Assembly: GCF_001540865.1 (NCBI RefSeq)
Contig: NC_033638.1
Coordinates: forward strand, 3,739,029-3,803,028
DNA: 64,000 bases
From: Ananas comosus
Taxonomy: Eukaryota > Streptophyta > Magnoliopsida > Poales > Bromeliaceae
Direction: 5' to 3'
Shown here: piece by piece, positions 23,756 to 34,483 of the stretch
How the letters are laid out: every line of letters starts with the position of its first letter
Numbering within the stretch: the stretch's first letter is position 1
Made by a program: the position numbers and the translations under genes
The notes under the pieces: generated by a model
Told to the model about the DNA's origin: nothing
Database searches by the model: none
What the model saw: the letters and a program-made list of their open reading frames with translations, nothing else

Positions 23756-24205
23756 AGGGGGGCTTGCGAGTGGAAGGCTTCTCACAGTGAGAAGCCTCAC
23801 ACAGTGAGAAGCCACTGTAGGGGGGGGCAGTGGGAAGGCTTCTCACTGTGAGAAGCTATGGAGTCGTCTCACGGAGGGAGGTGGGGGCTTCTCACTGTGA
23901 GAAGCCTCACAGTGGCTTCTCACTGTGAGAAGCCACTGTGAGAGTGCGGGAGGGGAAAGGGGTTCTCACAGTGGCTTCTCAGTTGTGAAGCCACTGTGAG
24001 AGTGCTTGGTAGGGGGGGGCAATTCTCACTGAGAACCACTGTGAGTGGTGGTGGTGGTGTGGGGGGGGTTTCACTGTGAGAACAACTGTGGGGGAGGGGG
24101 GGGGGGGTTCTCGCTGTGAGAGTGTTGGGGGGGGCTTCTCACTGTGAGAAGCCTTCTCACAGTTGTTGGGGGCGGGGGAGGGACGGGGGGCTTCTCACTG
24201 TGAGA
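23756..24205. repeat. CTTCTCACAGTGAGAAG palindrome minisatellite
   Basis: A dozen or so copies and half-copies of GCTTCTCACAGTGAGAAGC, separated by G-rich spacers (runs of 6-10 G). Some copies overlap so that 'cagtggcttctcactgtgagaagccactgtg' style nested palindromes form. It lies only in the MULE, between the degraded transposase start and the right subterminal array. No coding role. Confidence 0.9.
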
Positions 24206-24254
24206 AGCCCTCAAGAGGCGGTGAGGGGGCGGCGGCTGTGTGGGCACACAGGAG

Positions 24255-24289
<35 letters not shown>

Positions 24290-24437
24290 TTCTAGGGCTA
24301 GAGAGAGAACGAGGAAGGGAGCTACCTCGGGCAATAAAGGGCGGCGGTGGCGGCGTCGGTCAGAGAGAGAGAGCAAGAGGAAGAGAGCGAGAGAGAGAGA
24401 TCGAGAGAGAGAGAGAGAGAGAGAGATCGAGATAGAC
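24255..24437. repeat. GA-rich microsatellite
   Basis: Long GAGAGA runs near 24255-24287, 24361-24376 and 24386-24428, with a GC-rich interruption. They produce false Arg-Glu or Ser-Leu frames on the two strands. Confidence 0.95.
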
Positions 24438-24476
24438 AGAGTTCGGGGGGTGGGGGGAAGAAGGTTATTCAAAGAG

Positions 24477-24786
24477 AACACGGTGAATGGTTCACCGTGT
24501 CTGGACTATACTGAACACGGTGAACCATTCACTGTGTCAAATAGAGACAACCTACCCGCAAGAGGCTATGTCGCTGGTATTTATATTGGACACGGCGAAC
24601 AGTTCACCGCGTTTAGACACGGTGAACAGTTCACCGTGTCCAGTAGAAATAACACCCCGACTATTTCTATTGAACACGGTGATTGGTTCACCGTGTTTAG
24701 ACACGGTGAACAGTTCACCGTGTTCAACTTGAACACGGTGATTAGTTCACCATGTCTAAACACGGTGAACCAATCATCGTGTTCAA
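24477..24786. repeat. Subterminal palindromes, right
   Basis: At least eight copies of the same palindrome as at the left end, several in back-to-back pairs joined by TAGA or TAAA. Translating through them gives the false repetitive frames seen here. Confidence 0.9.
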
Positions 24787-24929
24787 CTTAACCACCTGGC
24801 ACAGCCCTGCCCGCGTGGCGCTGACGTGGCGCTGGCGTGGCAGGGCCAGGGCCATTTTTGCAAATAATATTTGGACGGGGCTATTTTTGCAAATAAAATT
24901 TGTCACGGGGCTATTTGCGAAAAAAGCCC
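24755..24929. repeat. MULE right terminal inverted repeat
   Basis: Inverse of 16693-16870. It ends in AAAAAAGCCC directly before the second TAATGCAGG copy. Confidence 0.9.
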
Positions 24930-25028
24930 TAATGCAGGATTAGTAGTAATCTGATTCAGAAATTTCAGCTATCTTGTTATGTCGAAATAACCTGTAATAC
25001 TATATAACATGAACCAAGTGCACCCTAA

Positions 25029-25570
25029 TATTATTCTCAAGCATTCAGAGATTAGATTTACAAATTTTAGTTCAGTGAAGCTAATCAAAATACTTAAACA
25101 AATCGAGCATACAACATGGTTATAGTTCACTATTGTTATTGGAAACTGAAGAAATCATGACATTTCATAATCTTCATCGATGGAAGTTCACCAAAAGTTA
25201 AAACAGAAAAATTAAATTAAGTTGGTGCTCCAAAAATTTAACTATGGCGTGTTCTTTCCCTGACATGTTCCCTCTTACCTGCCACTGTTGAACCTAATAT
25301 TTTGAATTAGTCCTCAAAAAAATAGCAAAAAAATAATAAGAAAGAGAATTTTATTAGACTAAACTTTGAGTCGTATTTGAAATATTGGAAAGTGAGGAGG
25401 CATTCGTTGGGCTACGATTTTAGCCAACAAGATATATATGTAAAAAAAATATATGAAAGAGATATTTTTTTGGCCAGAGCTCTAGGTCCACCAATAACTA
25501 ATTAGAAAATGGGGCACGAATAAATAATTAGGAAATGGGGGTGGGGATATCCACGGAAGGATACTTAGGG
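25029..25570. other. Unassigned intergenic stretch
   Basis: AT-rich sequence between two transposons; no gene, RNA or repeat partner recognised. Confidence 0.4.
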
Positions 25571-26347
25571 AGTGTTTGGTTCGGCCATTTTTTATCATGG
25601 AATCGGAATCGGAATGGACGAATCCGTTTGTCCATATTTGGTACGTGGGATTTCCATTCCCATTCCGATTTCCAGATGAATGGGAATCCCCTCAATTACT
25701 CTTTTTTCAATTTGGTCTAGGAGACCGGATTGGAAATTGAATTCGGACAGAATGAATTTGTTCAGATTAAATATAACTTTTTAAACTTATTTTTTAATTA
25801 AAACATAAGTTTAAGTTAAAAAATTATATTTATTAATTTAAATTTTAATATGATCTTAAATCTAATTTAAATTTTAAATAAAATTTGAATAAAATTTTAA
25901 ATTTAAATTTAAAATTTTATGCAAATTTCATTTAAAATTTAAATTAAATTTATGGATCCAAATTGAAATTGAAATTATAATTTTAATTTTGAATTTGAAT
26001 AATCGAAATTTAGTTTTATATTTTGAATTATCCGTTGAATTTCAAATTTTAATTTTTTTAAAAAATATATTTAAAATTTTGACATCATTTTTAAATTTTG
26101 ACATAAATTTTTAATATTTAATTTTCAGTTTGGATTTAAATATATTATAAAAATAAAATTGACATACTAATTTGATTACGTTTTTTATATCTATCTTGAT
26201 CAAATACCGATAATGGAAATGGTTCATTCCGATTTCTATTCAGGTGGCGAACTAAACAGAATCAGGTAATGAATCATTCCGATTTCGTTTTCAACTTATT
26301 TTTATTCTTATTCCGATACCGATTCAGATTTCGAACCAAACGGATCC
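25571..26347. mobile_element. Tourist/PIF-like non-autonomous element
   Basis: The left end GGGAGTGTTTGGTTCGG and the right end 'ttcgaaccaaacggatcc' are inverted. Subterminal 'gaatcggaatcggaatgg' blocks are mirrored near the right end. Flanks are TTA at the left and TAA at the right, so the target site is not a perfect repeat. The interior (25760-26170) is extremely AT-rich and non-coding. Confidence 0.65.
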
Positions 26348-26901
26348 TAAAATTTTATCAGAACTCAAACCGTAATAGGGCGGGTTTATTTGATGCTAAT
26401 AAATAGATATGGTTTGAAATACGAATATAAGAAATAAAAATTCGACGAATTCAGATTCAGATATAATTTTTGTCTATACTCGACTCGAATCTGAACAAAT
26501 TTTACATTATATAATATTTATGAATGTTTGATATTATATTTGAATCTGTATTTTCGAACTTTAGATTTTAAATAATATGCTTTCAAATATGCTAAAGAAA
26601 TATGATAGTTTCGGGTTTTGGTTTTCAAATTCAAAACTTGGGATTCTAGTTAGATTCGCTTTGGATATGGATTTTAAAACCCCTCGGCTTCGAGTTCAGG
26701 TTCGGGTTTGGGTTTTAGTTTTGGTTGTCGGGTTTAGGTTCGGATTTTTGGAAATTGCCATGAATTCGATCTTATTGATATTTCTTAATGGGGAAGTATA
26801 TTTTGTGGTTGATAAGACCATATTTGAAATTAGATATTTTGGGCTTCCCATCTTAAGCGTAATTTTTGAAATCAACTAATTGGTTGAGAAAGAGAAATGT
26901 T
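26348..26901. other. AT-rich stretch without a recognised gene
   Basis: A 100-codon frame at 26577-26879 on the + strand has a biased, phenylalanine- and leucine-rich composition and no recognisable motif. Sequences like 'cgggttttggttttcaaatt' resemble the interior of the 10571-11205 transposon, so this may be a decayed relative. Confidence 0.4.
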
Positions 26902-27014
26902 CACTACAACAAAAACGGTGTATAACGACACTTTTAAATGTCGGTACAGGTCAAAAAAAGTACTGTGGGTTAAATTACCGATACTTTTTAAAAGTGTTGC
27001 TAGATGTGGGGTCA
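26902..27014 (+). mobile_element. CACTA (En/Spm-type) transposon left tip
   Basis: CACTACAACAAAAACGG is a textbook CACTA terminal inverted repeat. It is followed by 'cgacacttttaaatgtcggt', itself palindromic and typical of the subterminal repeats of these elements. The element is cut at 27014 by the gypsy insertion; its continuation should start again at 52334. No matching right terminus (ending TAGTG) was found, so the other end is lost or decayed. Confidence 0.75.
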
Positions 27015-27019
27015 CTATA

Positions 27020-29488
27020 TGTCACGCCCTGAGACCGCTACCAATTTGGTCCGGTTCGGGCGCGTCGAACAGACGCCGAACGGACAGTACCTCCCTTGTC
27101 TGCTCAAGGCTGAAGCACGGGATCATGTACAAGAATTCGCCCAGAAACAATTCAACACATACGTGATCCATACAACGACAATAGAAGCACTACAAGTGCT
27201 TAACAATAAGAGCAAGTAACATAAGTATACATACAAGTGCAAAAAGAGAGAATTCTATCTATTACATCACATTCATCCACAATTTACACTTTGTTTCATC
27301 CAAAATATAGGTACAAGCTTATTCACATCTTTCCAAAAGGTATCTTACAACCTATACATCTACTCTCATACATGTAGGTATCTCTAATGCAGTAGGAGAG
27401 CTACTAATGCTAGGGCGCTAAGCCCTTACCGTGATCCTCGTCCGGAGCGCTCGTACTCGGCCCTGCAACAAAGTGGGGTGAAAACTATTGTCCATAGTTC
27501 CCAGTAGGTTCGGCCGCCGACTCCGCCGATCTCCCCACTAGGTCCAAGTGGGCACAAGCAGATAGATAGATAGATATGTGAAAACAATAACGACATAGTA
27601 AGAAAGATATGCTACTATGCCCAAATCATATGCAATGTATGCATGCACAATGTGATAGGCAATCAACTAACATGCCACTATGTCCAAGAAGTAATGCTAT
27701 TTACTTGTTCATCAATTCTCTTGACTTATCCAATTCTTGGCCAACCCTGAGGTTCGCCCACGACTCACATGCATCTCGTGGGTAAGGAGACTCAACTCGC
27801 TCAGCAAACCCGAGACCGTCTGCGGGACCCCATAAGGCTATCCCTCGTGTGACAAACTCCGGAGCGCACGCTTGTGTGGACCGTCCACCACAAGCTCTGA
27901 ACAGACAGTGAATATGATCCAATCCTCTCAACTCGAGGATACCCTATCCACTAGGGCTAACAGTCACTCGGGAATCCACCTATCCCAATGTCCATATGCA
28001 AGTGTTTAACTACACTAAGTTCTTGTTCAATGACTCATCTCTAGGGAATCCGCCTATCCCAAAGTTCACATGTCAAATGTCACCTTGCACTAAGTTATAT
28101 GCCACTCGTTATGTTGTTATTGTTATTTATATGCCACTCGTTATGTCTTTATCAATCATCGAGTCCATCTTTTATCTTAGCGCTATAAGATTCAATGTCT
28201 CGACCCAATCCTTATCTATCTACTATATCAAGCATTCAACTCACATTGTGATATCATCTAGAAAAGCATAAGGAAATGAAAATGCACATTTATCCTACAA
28301 TGCATATATGTAAGAGATGCAAGATTACAATGCACTAAGACATAAAGAGGAGCCCGGTTGCTTCGGGATGACACCACCCACCTTCTGAGGTTGTCACGAC
28401 TCTAGGAATGCGATTCGGCGACTTTACGATGTTGTCTCGGCCTCCCAGGCAGAAACGAAGCTCGGAAGGTCCTTATTGCCAATAACTTTGCACCCGCTCG
28501 ACGAATCGTCGAACCATTTTCGCCAACGCGTTTAAACACCTAGCAATTAGGTTTACACTTGATCAATTTAGATCAATACCCAACAAATCACAAAACCCCA
28601 TTTTGGAGCCCTAACTTGCAGTCATGCAAGATTCCATCTCTAAATCTCCAAACTCATGCATTAAACACTTATTAAGCATGCTAGAGTTCCAACTAATTCA
28701 ATTCTAGAGTATAAAATCCAAACCCTAGAAATCTACCATGGTTGAGCTTCAAGCTTACCTCCAAAAGCTAGCTCCAATGGTGAAAAGGAGGAAGAAGATG
28801 ATGAAAACCCTTCTCCTTGCTTGCTTCTCCACCAAAATCCTTCTCTTCTTCACCTTCTAGAGAGAGAGAAAGAGATCTTAGAGAGAGAGAGGCTTTTAGG
28901 TTTATGTTTGGGAAAGAAAATGAGAAGAGAGAGAGAGCACACTCTCATATAGCCTCCTCTTATGCTACAAATGCATAAAAGCCCCTCAACTTGTCCACTA
29001 CGACTCAGCCCATCCAGGGCAATTTTGGGCTACGGGGACCGGTCTCTCTAAGAGGGACCGGTCCCCGAGAGTGGCTTATTTAACAGAAAAGGGCCTTTGT
29101 CCCCTTTTCCACGCTTACGGGGACCGGTCTCTCCAACGAGGGACCGGTCCCCGAGAGCACACTCTCGCAGGAAAGCCCTATTGTCACTTTGCATACCTAC
29201 GGGGACCGGTCTCTCCCGCCACGGACCGGTCTCCGAGAGCAATTTTGTGCGTAGAACCTTCTGCCACATTTTCCAAGCTACGGGGACCGGTCTCTCCCAC
29301 CAGGGACCGGTCCCCAAGAGCAAAGATTTTGCACTTTGCAGAATCTTCACAACTCGCTCTCGGAGGCCTTCTCCAATGCACTTTTGGCCTTTTTGATGCC
29401 TTCGGACTTTCCGAAGCACACCAAGTTGATAATCAGTCGATTCTAACCGAAGTTTAACTCTCGTATTTCGAGAATTCACTTTCTTACA
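27020..29488 (-). repeat. 3' LTR of gypsy element A
   Basis: 2,469 bp, starting TGTCACGCCC and ending TTCTTACA, near-identical over most of its length to 49939-52328 (2,390 bp). It is longer because it has an extra ACCGGT palindrome unit of about 80 bases near 29110-29190. GAGA stretches lie at 28860-28940. Confidence 0.93.
29036..29325. repeat. ACCGGT palindrome array in LTR
   Basis: Four pairs of palindromes, each pair reading GGGGACCGGTCTCTC, short spacer, then GGGACCGGTCCCC or a close variant. Pair-to-pair spacing is about 75-80 bases. Confidence 0.95.
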
Positions 29489-29502
29489 TCCTCCTCACCT
29501 TT
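29489..29502 (-). other. Polypurine tract of gypsy element A
   Basis: On the - strand this reads AAAGGTGAGGAGGA directly before the 3' LTR, the expected position for the plus-strand primer. Confidence 0.75.
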
Positions 29503-29566
29503 AAAAGAGTTTCATCCTCGAAACGAACTCAAATCTCAACTAAAGCTCAAACTTACTCATACCTTG

Positions 29567-29641
29567 CTCACTCCCCAAAAAGATAAGGGTGCTGCGCTTT
29601 CATTGCGTCCTCAAGTTCCCACGTAGCTTCGCGATCGTCGT
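29567..29641 (-). pseudogene. C-terminal end of gypsy A pol
   Basis: The - strand translation reads DDREATWELEDAM, then KAQHPYLFGE and a TGA stop. This is the standard last segment of Tekay/Del-type gypsy polyproteins (the 'EATWE...YPHLF' end of the chromodomain region). It is cut off at 29641/29642 by the TGTCACG terminus of LTR B, which shows that B integrated inside A's pol gene. Confidence 0.85.
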
Positions 29642-30479
29642 TGTCACGCCCCGCGACCACCCGCCTATTTGGCAGGGTCGCGGCGCATCGACAGACCGCC
29701 GAACGGACAGAGTTTCTCCTGTACGTCCTAAGCGTCGCAATCTATACAATACGAAGGTTCCAACCAGGAACTGATATCAATCAAGATTGCATAAGGAAGT
29801 ATCAAATATAAAACTACTTGCTATTACAAGCATTCATAATCATACACGTTACATCACATTTCATTTTCTTTTACATTGGTCTTCCAAATACAATCTGAGT
29901 TATTACATCACTTTACAGGTTTGATACATTTTATTTCATCGTCCTCTAGTCCCCTAAGCTAGACTGTCTCAGGGTACTGCTACCTCGGTCTCTGGGTAGG
30001 GCGCTATCTACGGAGCTACGCCTTTGCCTCGCGCCGCCGCGCCGCTCAAGTGCGAACCTGAAATACCCCAAAACAACGTGGGGTGAGAACCAACTCCATG
30101 GTTCCCAGTGGGTACGGCCATCCAAGGAAAAAGCTCGACCAATAGGTCCCAGGAGGCACTGCAACATGTTAGTTCAATAATATACAACAGATATATATAT
30201 TCGATATTGAAATACATGCCATGCCTCACAATATGCGATATGAAAATCATGCAACTCTAGTAGATCAATTGATTCTACAATTTACTTGGCTAATTTTAGC
30301 TCATATCATCCAACTCTAAGGTTTCTACTACCTTAGGATTACACTCAAGTCCACTAGCATTTAAGGTCTCTATTACCTTAGCTCTTGCCTCAATCACTAG
30401 CTTACAAGGTTCCCACTACCTCTATCAAGCTAACCACCCGACTCGGCTCTGAGTCAATCATCCGCGGATAGTCCGCGCA

Positions 30480-30905
30480 TTGGCTGCTCAACAGCCTACC
30501 GCCCTCTGAGACTCAGCCTCTTAGCGGCGAAATCGTCGCACACCCTGAACTCGGCTCGAGTCACTTGACATAGCCATTCTGGCGGCGAACACGGTATCCT
30601 TACCCAGCATGGACTCGAGTCATGATTTAGCCATCTGGCGGCGAACTCATCGCTCTCACCCAACAATGGTTCAAGTCACGACTCGGCCATCTAGCGGCGC
30701 ATGCATCGCTCTTACCCAGCAATGGTTTTAGTTCATCCTGGTGGTCTGATCCACATTCGGCTTAACCACCTGGCGGCGAAATCGTCGCACACGCCCAGCC
30801 GTGGTTCAAGCCTAGGGCGGTGAACTCCATGCGTTCACCCCCAATCCTCCTCAGGTATCAACCTCAGCGGCGAAGTCGTCGCACACGCCCTAGCCTTGAT
30901 ACCAG
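30480..30905. repeat. GCGGCGAA(A/G)TCGTCGCAC repeat in LTR B
   Basis: About six units, each with a 'gcggcgaaatcgtcgcaca'-type core (GGCGGCGAA-TCGTCGC is itself partly palindromic) separated by 40-80 bases containing 'cccagc...ggttcaag'. The same units, inverted, occur at about 59590-59750 in the solo LTR D. Confidence 0.8.
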
Positions 30906-32399
30906 GATCATCACAGGTCCTGGGATTCCGGAATCCACTTCCACAGGTCGAGGGTCCGTATCCAACCCTAAGCTGTCGACCTACAACATCCTAGTGGCTG
31001 CTACCACTATGCTCAACAACCCAGGTTCAATGTCATTCTAGGTTTACTACACATCATGACCTAGGTCTTAACACTCTAGGTCCTATGTCTCTGTCACATA
31101 ACCTAGGTACAAACGCTAGGTTTTGTATCATCTCTACCTAGATGTCAACTTCTAGGTTCACTTGTTCGACCTATGTTTACTAACACTACGTTCGATACCA
31201 CACACCTAGGTTTGTTCGACTCTAGGCTCACTTGTTCAACCTATGTTCTTTAACACTAGGTTCGATGCCACTCGATCTATTCGACATCCTAGTTGTCCAA
31301 TCGAGTATTTCACACTACTATGTCCACTGTCGAGTTCTTTACTCACTCTAGGATCATCAGTCCCATTCATATGCATATCCTCACAATGCTACTCATGCAT
31401 TTGTGCAGTTATCTAGCATTTACATATCATGCATTCTATAATCTCTATATCATATTATATGCATCTACTTAGCATTTTGCATCATATTATCCACATGCAT
31501 TATTTAGCATTAGCTACATGCCTCATTTACACTTATATGCATCAACATGGATTCTTAATTTTCTTAGACATACAGGCGACCTAGTCGCTTCGGTAAGCAC
31601 AACTCACCCTAGCTTGCTTTCTGCTTGCTTGTCGACACTTACAATTGGCCTCCCGCGGCACTCGGCACCCGATTTGGCCCGATCTTGCAGTTGCGCCTCA
31701 ACCGCGCGTCGCTTCGCAGTTCCAAGAATTAAAGGTCTTCGTTTATGTGCCACAGTGCTCGGGATCCACTTTCATGATTTATGGACACCGCCTCGGCCCT
31801 CCAGGCGGAAATGAAGCTCCGAATGTCCGTTTCTTCAATATCTTCGCGTAGGCTCGACGAATCGCCGAACCAACTTCACCAACGCGTCGGAATACCTAGC
31901 AATTAGGTTTACACACCCTTAAATGAGATCAAACTCATCTATTTACAAAAATCCTAATTTGAAGCCCTAGGTTTGCACTATAGCAAACAACTCCAACAAA
32001 ACTCTAGATTCTAGCGTTAATACTCTATTAAGCATGCTAGAACACAAATAAAACCATTTCTAGAGCAAGAAATACAAACCCTAGGTTTCTACCATTATAG
32101 GATTTAGAAGCTTATCTTTTTAAGCTTGCTCTAATGGTGAGAGGAAGAAGAAGATGATGATGGTGATGATGATCCCCTTCTTTTCCTCCTCCTTCTTCCT
32201 TTCTTTCTTTCTTTTTTCTTTCTTCCTTTTCTTCACGTACAGAGAGAGAGAGAGAGCGGTGAGAGAGAGTGAGGGAGCAGTGAGGGAGTGAGAGAAAGAG
32301 AGAGGAAATCCCTCTCTTAACCCCTATATTATAACAATATGCCAATAAGCCCCTCCACTTTTCCATATGTGCACTGCCCAAACTGGGCATTTTTCGCGC

Positions 32400-32570
32400 G
32401 GAGGGATCGGTCCCTCCTCGGGAGGATCGGTCCCCGAGAGCAACTCCCCGCAACACGCGTACGGGGACCGGTCCCTCTAGGGGAGGACCGGTTGCATCGG
32501 CGCCTGCCGCAACCATCAGCTACGGGGACCGGTCTCTCCTGCGAGGGGGACCGGTCCCCGAGAGCAGATC
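32400..32570. repeat. ACCGGT palindrome array in LTR B
   Basis: Six copies, two of them changed to ATCGGT, in the same location relative to the LTR end as in the other LTRs. Confidence 0.9.
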
Positions 32571-32730
32571 GGCCAACTGCAGATTTTCCACTAATTGCTC
32601 TCGGGGACTCAACTCCAAAGCACTTTTTGTGTTTTGGGCATCTTTAGCTTCTCCGAAACCTACCCACTCGATAATTAGTCGATACAGAGCGAAGTACAAC
32701 TCTCGAATTTCGAGAATTCACTTCCTTACA

Positions 32731-33242
32731 TTCTCCCCTCCTTAAAAAGAGTTTCGTCCTCGAAACTCACTCATTCATAAAATCCTATTCACCCCTCAAT
32801 TCGACTCATTAATTAATCGAGGGTTCCAATGCACTTTCGCACTCCGGAGTGGCCTTTTTCTTATCGGAATCATCCAAAGGTCCACTACGGAAGATGTGAG
32901 ACCAGATTCACTCACATTTATTAGGTGTAACATCGAAAGTGCATTACGGCTTCACAAGCCTCGGTGGTAGTGTAAGTCAATACTCATGACTCCACACGCT
33001 CTAACACCACCTGCTATTAGGCTCAAGAAGGACTTATTCCTTCACAGTTCTACTAAACATCACCATTCCTCAAGATCGGGACTACCCTTCGTCCTTGTGG
33101 TGTGGATCTAGCAGAATCGCATCAACCAGACGAACGATCCACCACCACTACACTATGCGCACGGGTAGACCCTCTCGAACTACTCAAGCATTCACAAAGT
33201 GGTACTCCACCACTTTCGCTATCCTAGAGTCTGCCACAACTC
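32731..33242 (-). other. Non-coding tail of gypsy B (outer part)
   Basis: It begins with the polypurine tract and 'gagtttcgaggacgaaactc' on the - strand, the usual run-up to the 3'LTR in this lineage. No reading frame. It is continuous with 44312-44915 once the copia element is removed. Confidence 0.75.
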
Positions 33243-33476
33243 TTCCTTGTTAAGGATTTTATAGGTTGGCGAATTTCGTAAAGTTGTTTGGAGTCTTGAA
33301 GAGTTGATCACAGAAGTTTTTGAGAAGAGATTCAAATTGGAGGACGAAGACTCATTCGGAAAGCTCGACACCTAAGGTATGAAGAAAAGATCATTTGTGG
33401 TGAAGATATATAATTAGAATAAGTTCAGAAGGCTTAGATTGCTTTAAAATAACTTTTCTGAACTTTCATGTGTTAT

Positions 33477-33730
33477 GGGACCGGTCTCTGAGATGGAGAG
33501 ACCGGTTCTCCTAAGGTCCTCACTGCGTAAACTGTGATGCAACCGGTCCCCTGTGATGAGAGACCGGTTCCTGAACCATGGTGCTTCTGTCGCGCAGCGA
33601 GGGACCGGTCTCAAGTTTGAGAGACCGGTTCCCGAACGTTGGGTTTTTGGTCACGCAGAGAGGGACCGGTTCCTCACTTGAGAGACCGGTCTCTCACAGA
33701 CCGGTCTCCTCGAGAGGACCGGTCTCTGAG
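33477..33730. repeat. ACCGGT palindrome array in copia 5' LTR
   Basis: Ten copies of the same ACCGGT-centred palindromes that occur in the unrelated gypsy LTRs. The equivalent stretch in the 3' LTR is 43333-43582. Confidence 0.95.
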
Positions 33731-33790
33731 GACGACACAGGTTTTTGAAAACGACTTTTTGCAATCCTAGTCTACTTCTAAGTCTTCTAA

Positions 33791-33802
33791 ACATATAAAT
33801 AA
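33791..33802 (+). promoter_or_regulatory. Possible TATA box in copia LTR
   Basis: ACATATAAATA lies about 60 bases after the last palindrome and is conserved in the 3' LTR at about 43647. Its position relative to the LTR end is reasonable for a U3/R promoter, but the start site is unknown. Confidence 0.45.
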
Positions 33803-34453
33803 GCTATGTGGGCCGTCTAAAGTTAAGGCTTTTGAATATTTTACCAATTCCAAACCCTAGAAACTCGTTTTCTACGCTTCGATTTACATGATGAGTTTCT
33901 AGCAATCAACATCGGCTTGATTCTTCGTTTTTACTCGATACTTCTTACGAGAATCAAGTAGATGATTGATTAAAGGTGAACCCTCATAGCTTATGGTTTT
34001 CAAAAGTTAAATCACCGCAAATCTTCAATTCTACAAGCTCCGGAAGGAGGTTCGGCGCGTGGATCTCGCGCGAAGCCGAGGATTCGGTGGACGCTTCGAG
34101 GAGTTGAGGCGTTGACGCTGCGAGGAGTTGCAGCAAGGTCGATTGGTGGATTCCTATCGATCGAGGACCGGCAAAGATCACCGTCAACGAGAAATCGGTA
34201 AATTGAGTCGTGTGTTTTTGGTCGAAATCACTTGTACTCAAGTTTTCTTAGTGGATTTTCTTTGCGTGATCGGTCCCGTGGGTTTTTCACTCCGAATTGG
34301 AGTTTTCCCACGTTAAATTCTCGGTGTGCTATTTTAATTTCCGCTATTGTGTTTGTTTGCATCGAGATTTTTCGAGTTTGCCGGATTTACACCTATTCAC
34401 CCCCCTCTAGGTGTTACTTACCTTTTAGATCCTCGGGATCCATAACTTACAAG

Positions 34454-34465
34454 TGGTATCAGAGC
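34454..34465 (+). other. Primer-binding site (initiator Met tRNA)
   Basis: TGGTATCAGAGC, the standard complement of the 3' end of plant initiator methionine tRNA, two bases after the 5' LTR. Confidence 0.95.
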
Positions 34466-34483
34466 GGGTATAGGTTGTAACTC

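Larger units (their letters stand above)
16693..24929 (-). mobile_element. Mutator-like element (MULE) with PMD gene
   Basis: The 8,237-bp element has inverted ends of about 170 bp (GGGCTTTTTT...GCAAATAGCCCC at the left, its inverse at the right). It is bounded by a perfect 9-bp target duplication, TAATGCAGG, at 16684-16692 and 24930-24938, the standard Mutator signature. Contents on the - strand, in transcriptional order: palindromic and GA repeats, degraded N-terminal transposase region, transposase (22552-20435), and a multi-exon PMD gene (20328-17448). Both ends carry arrays of ACACGGTGAA/TTCACCGTGT palindromes next to the inverted repeats. The intact termini and duplication suggest fairly recent insertion, while the transposase is already inactive, so another copy may have supplied the enzyme. 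Confidence 0.95.
15820..25025. mobile_element. Tourist/PIF-like element interrupted by a MULE
   Basis: The left end GGGCATGTTTGGTTCGGGTT and the right end 'aacatgaaccaagtgcaccc' are inverted copies, flanked by TAA on both sides (15817-15819 and 25026-25028). TTA/TAA is the classical PIF/Harbinger target. Without the MULE at 16693-24929 (and its extra target copy) the element is about 1 kb. It contains a 113-codon open frame at 15995-16336 that I do not recognise, and a very AT-rich tract at 16340-16620. Confidence 0.7.
29642..32730 (-). repeat. 3' LTR of gypsy element B
   Basis: 3,089 bp, TGTCACGCCCC to TTCCTTACA, followed at 32731-32743 by a pyrimidine tract (AAGGAGGGGAGAA on the - strand) that is the polypurine tract. 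It is in the same family as the solo LTR 57454-60693 and the partial LTR at the window start. At the left junction GTCGT (29637-29641) would be the target copy, but the matching copy and the 5'LTR of B are missing. Confidence 0.88.
33248..34451 (+). repeat. 5' LTR of copia element
   Basis: TGTTAAGG to CTTACA. It contains ten ACCGGT palindromes at 33477-33728. Pairs such as GGGACCGGTCTC and GAGACCGGTTC are set 15-30 bases apart. A TATA-like 'acatataaata' lies at about 33791, a plausible promoter downstream of the array. Confidence 0.95.

Noticed and set aside
24240..24791. 183-codon open frame on the + strand
   Set aside because: It is GA microsatellite followed by the CACGGTGAA palindromes; repetitive composition in all frames and no domain.
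26577..26879. 100-codon + strand frame
   Set aside because: AT-rich, biased composition and no motif; surrounding text resembles a decayed transposon interior.
29048..29479. Frames with repeated 'GDRSLVGETGP' peptides in LTRs
   Set aside because: Direct translation of the ACCGGT palindromes; it appears in several frames on both strands and varies with array length, so not a protein repeat.
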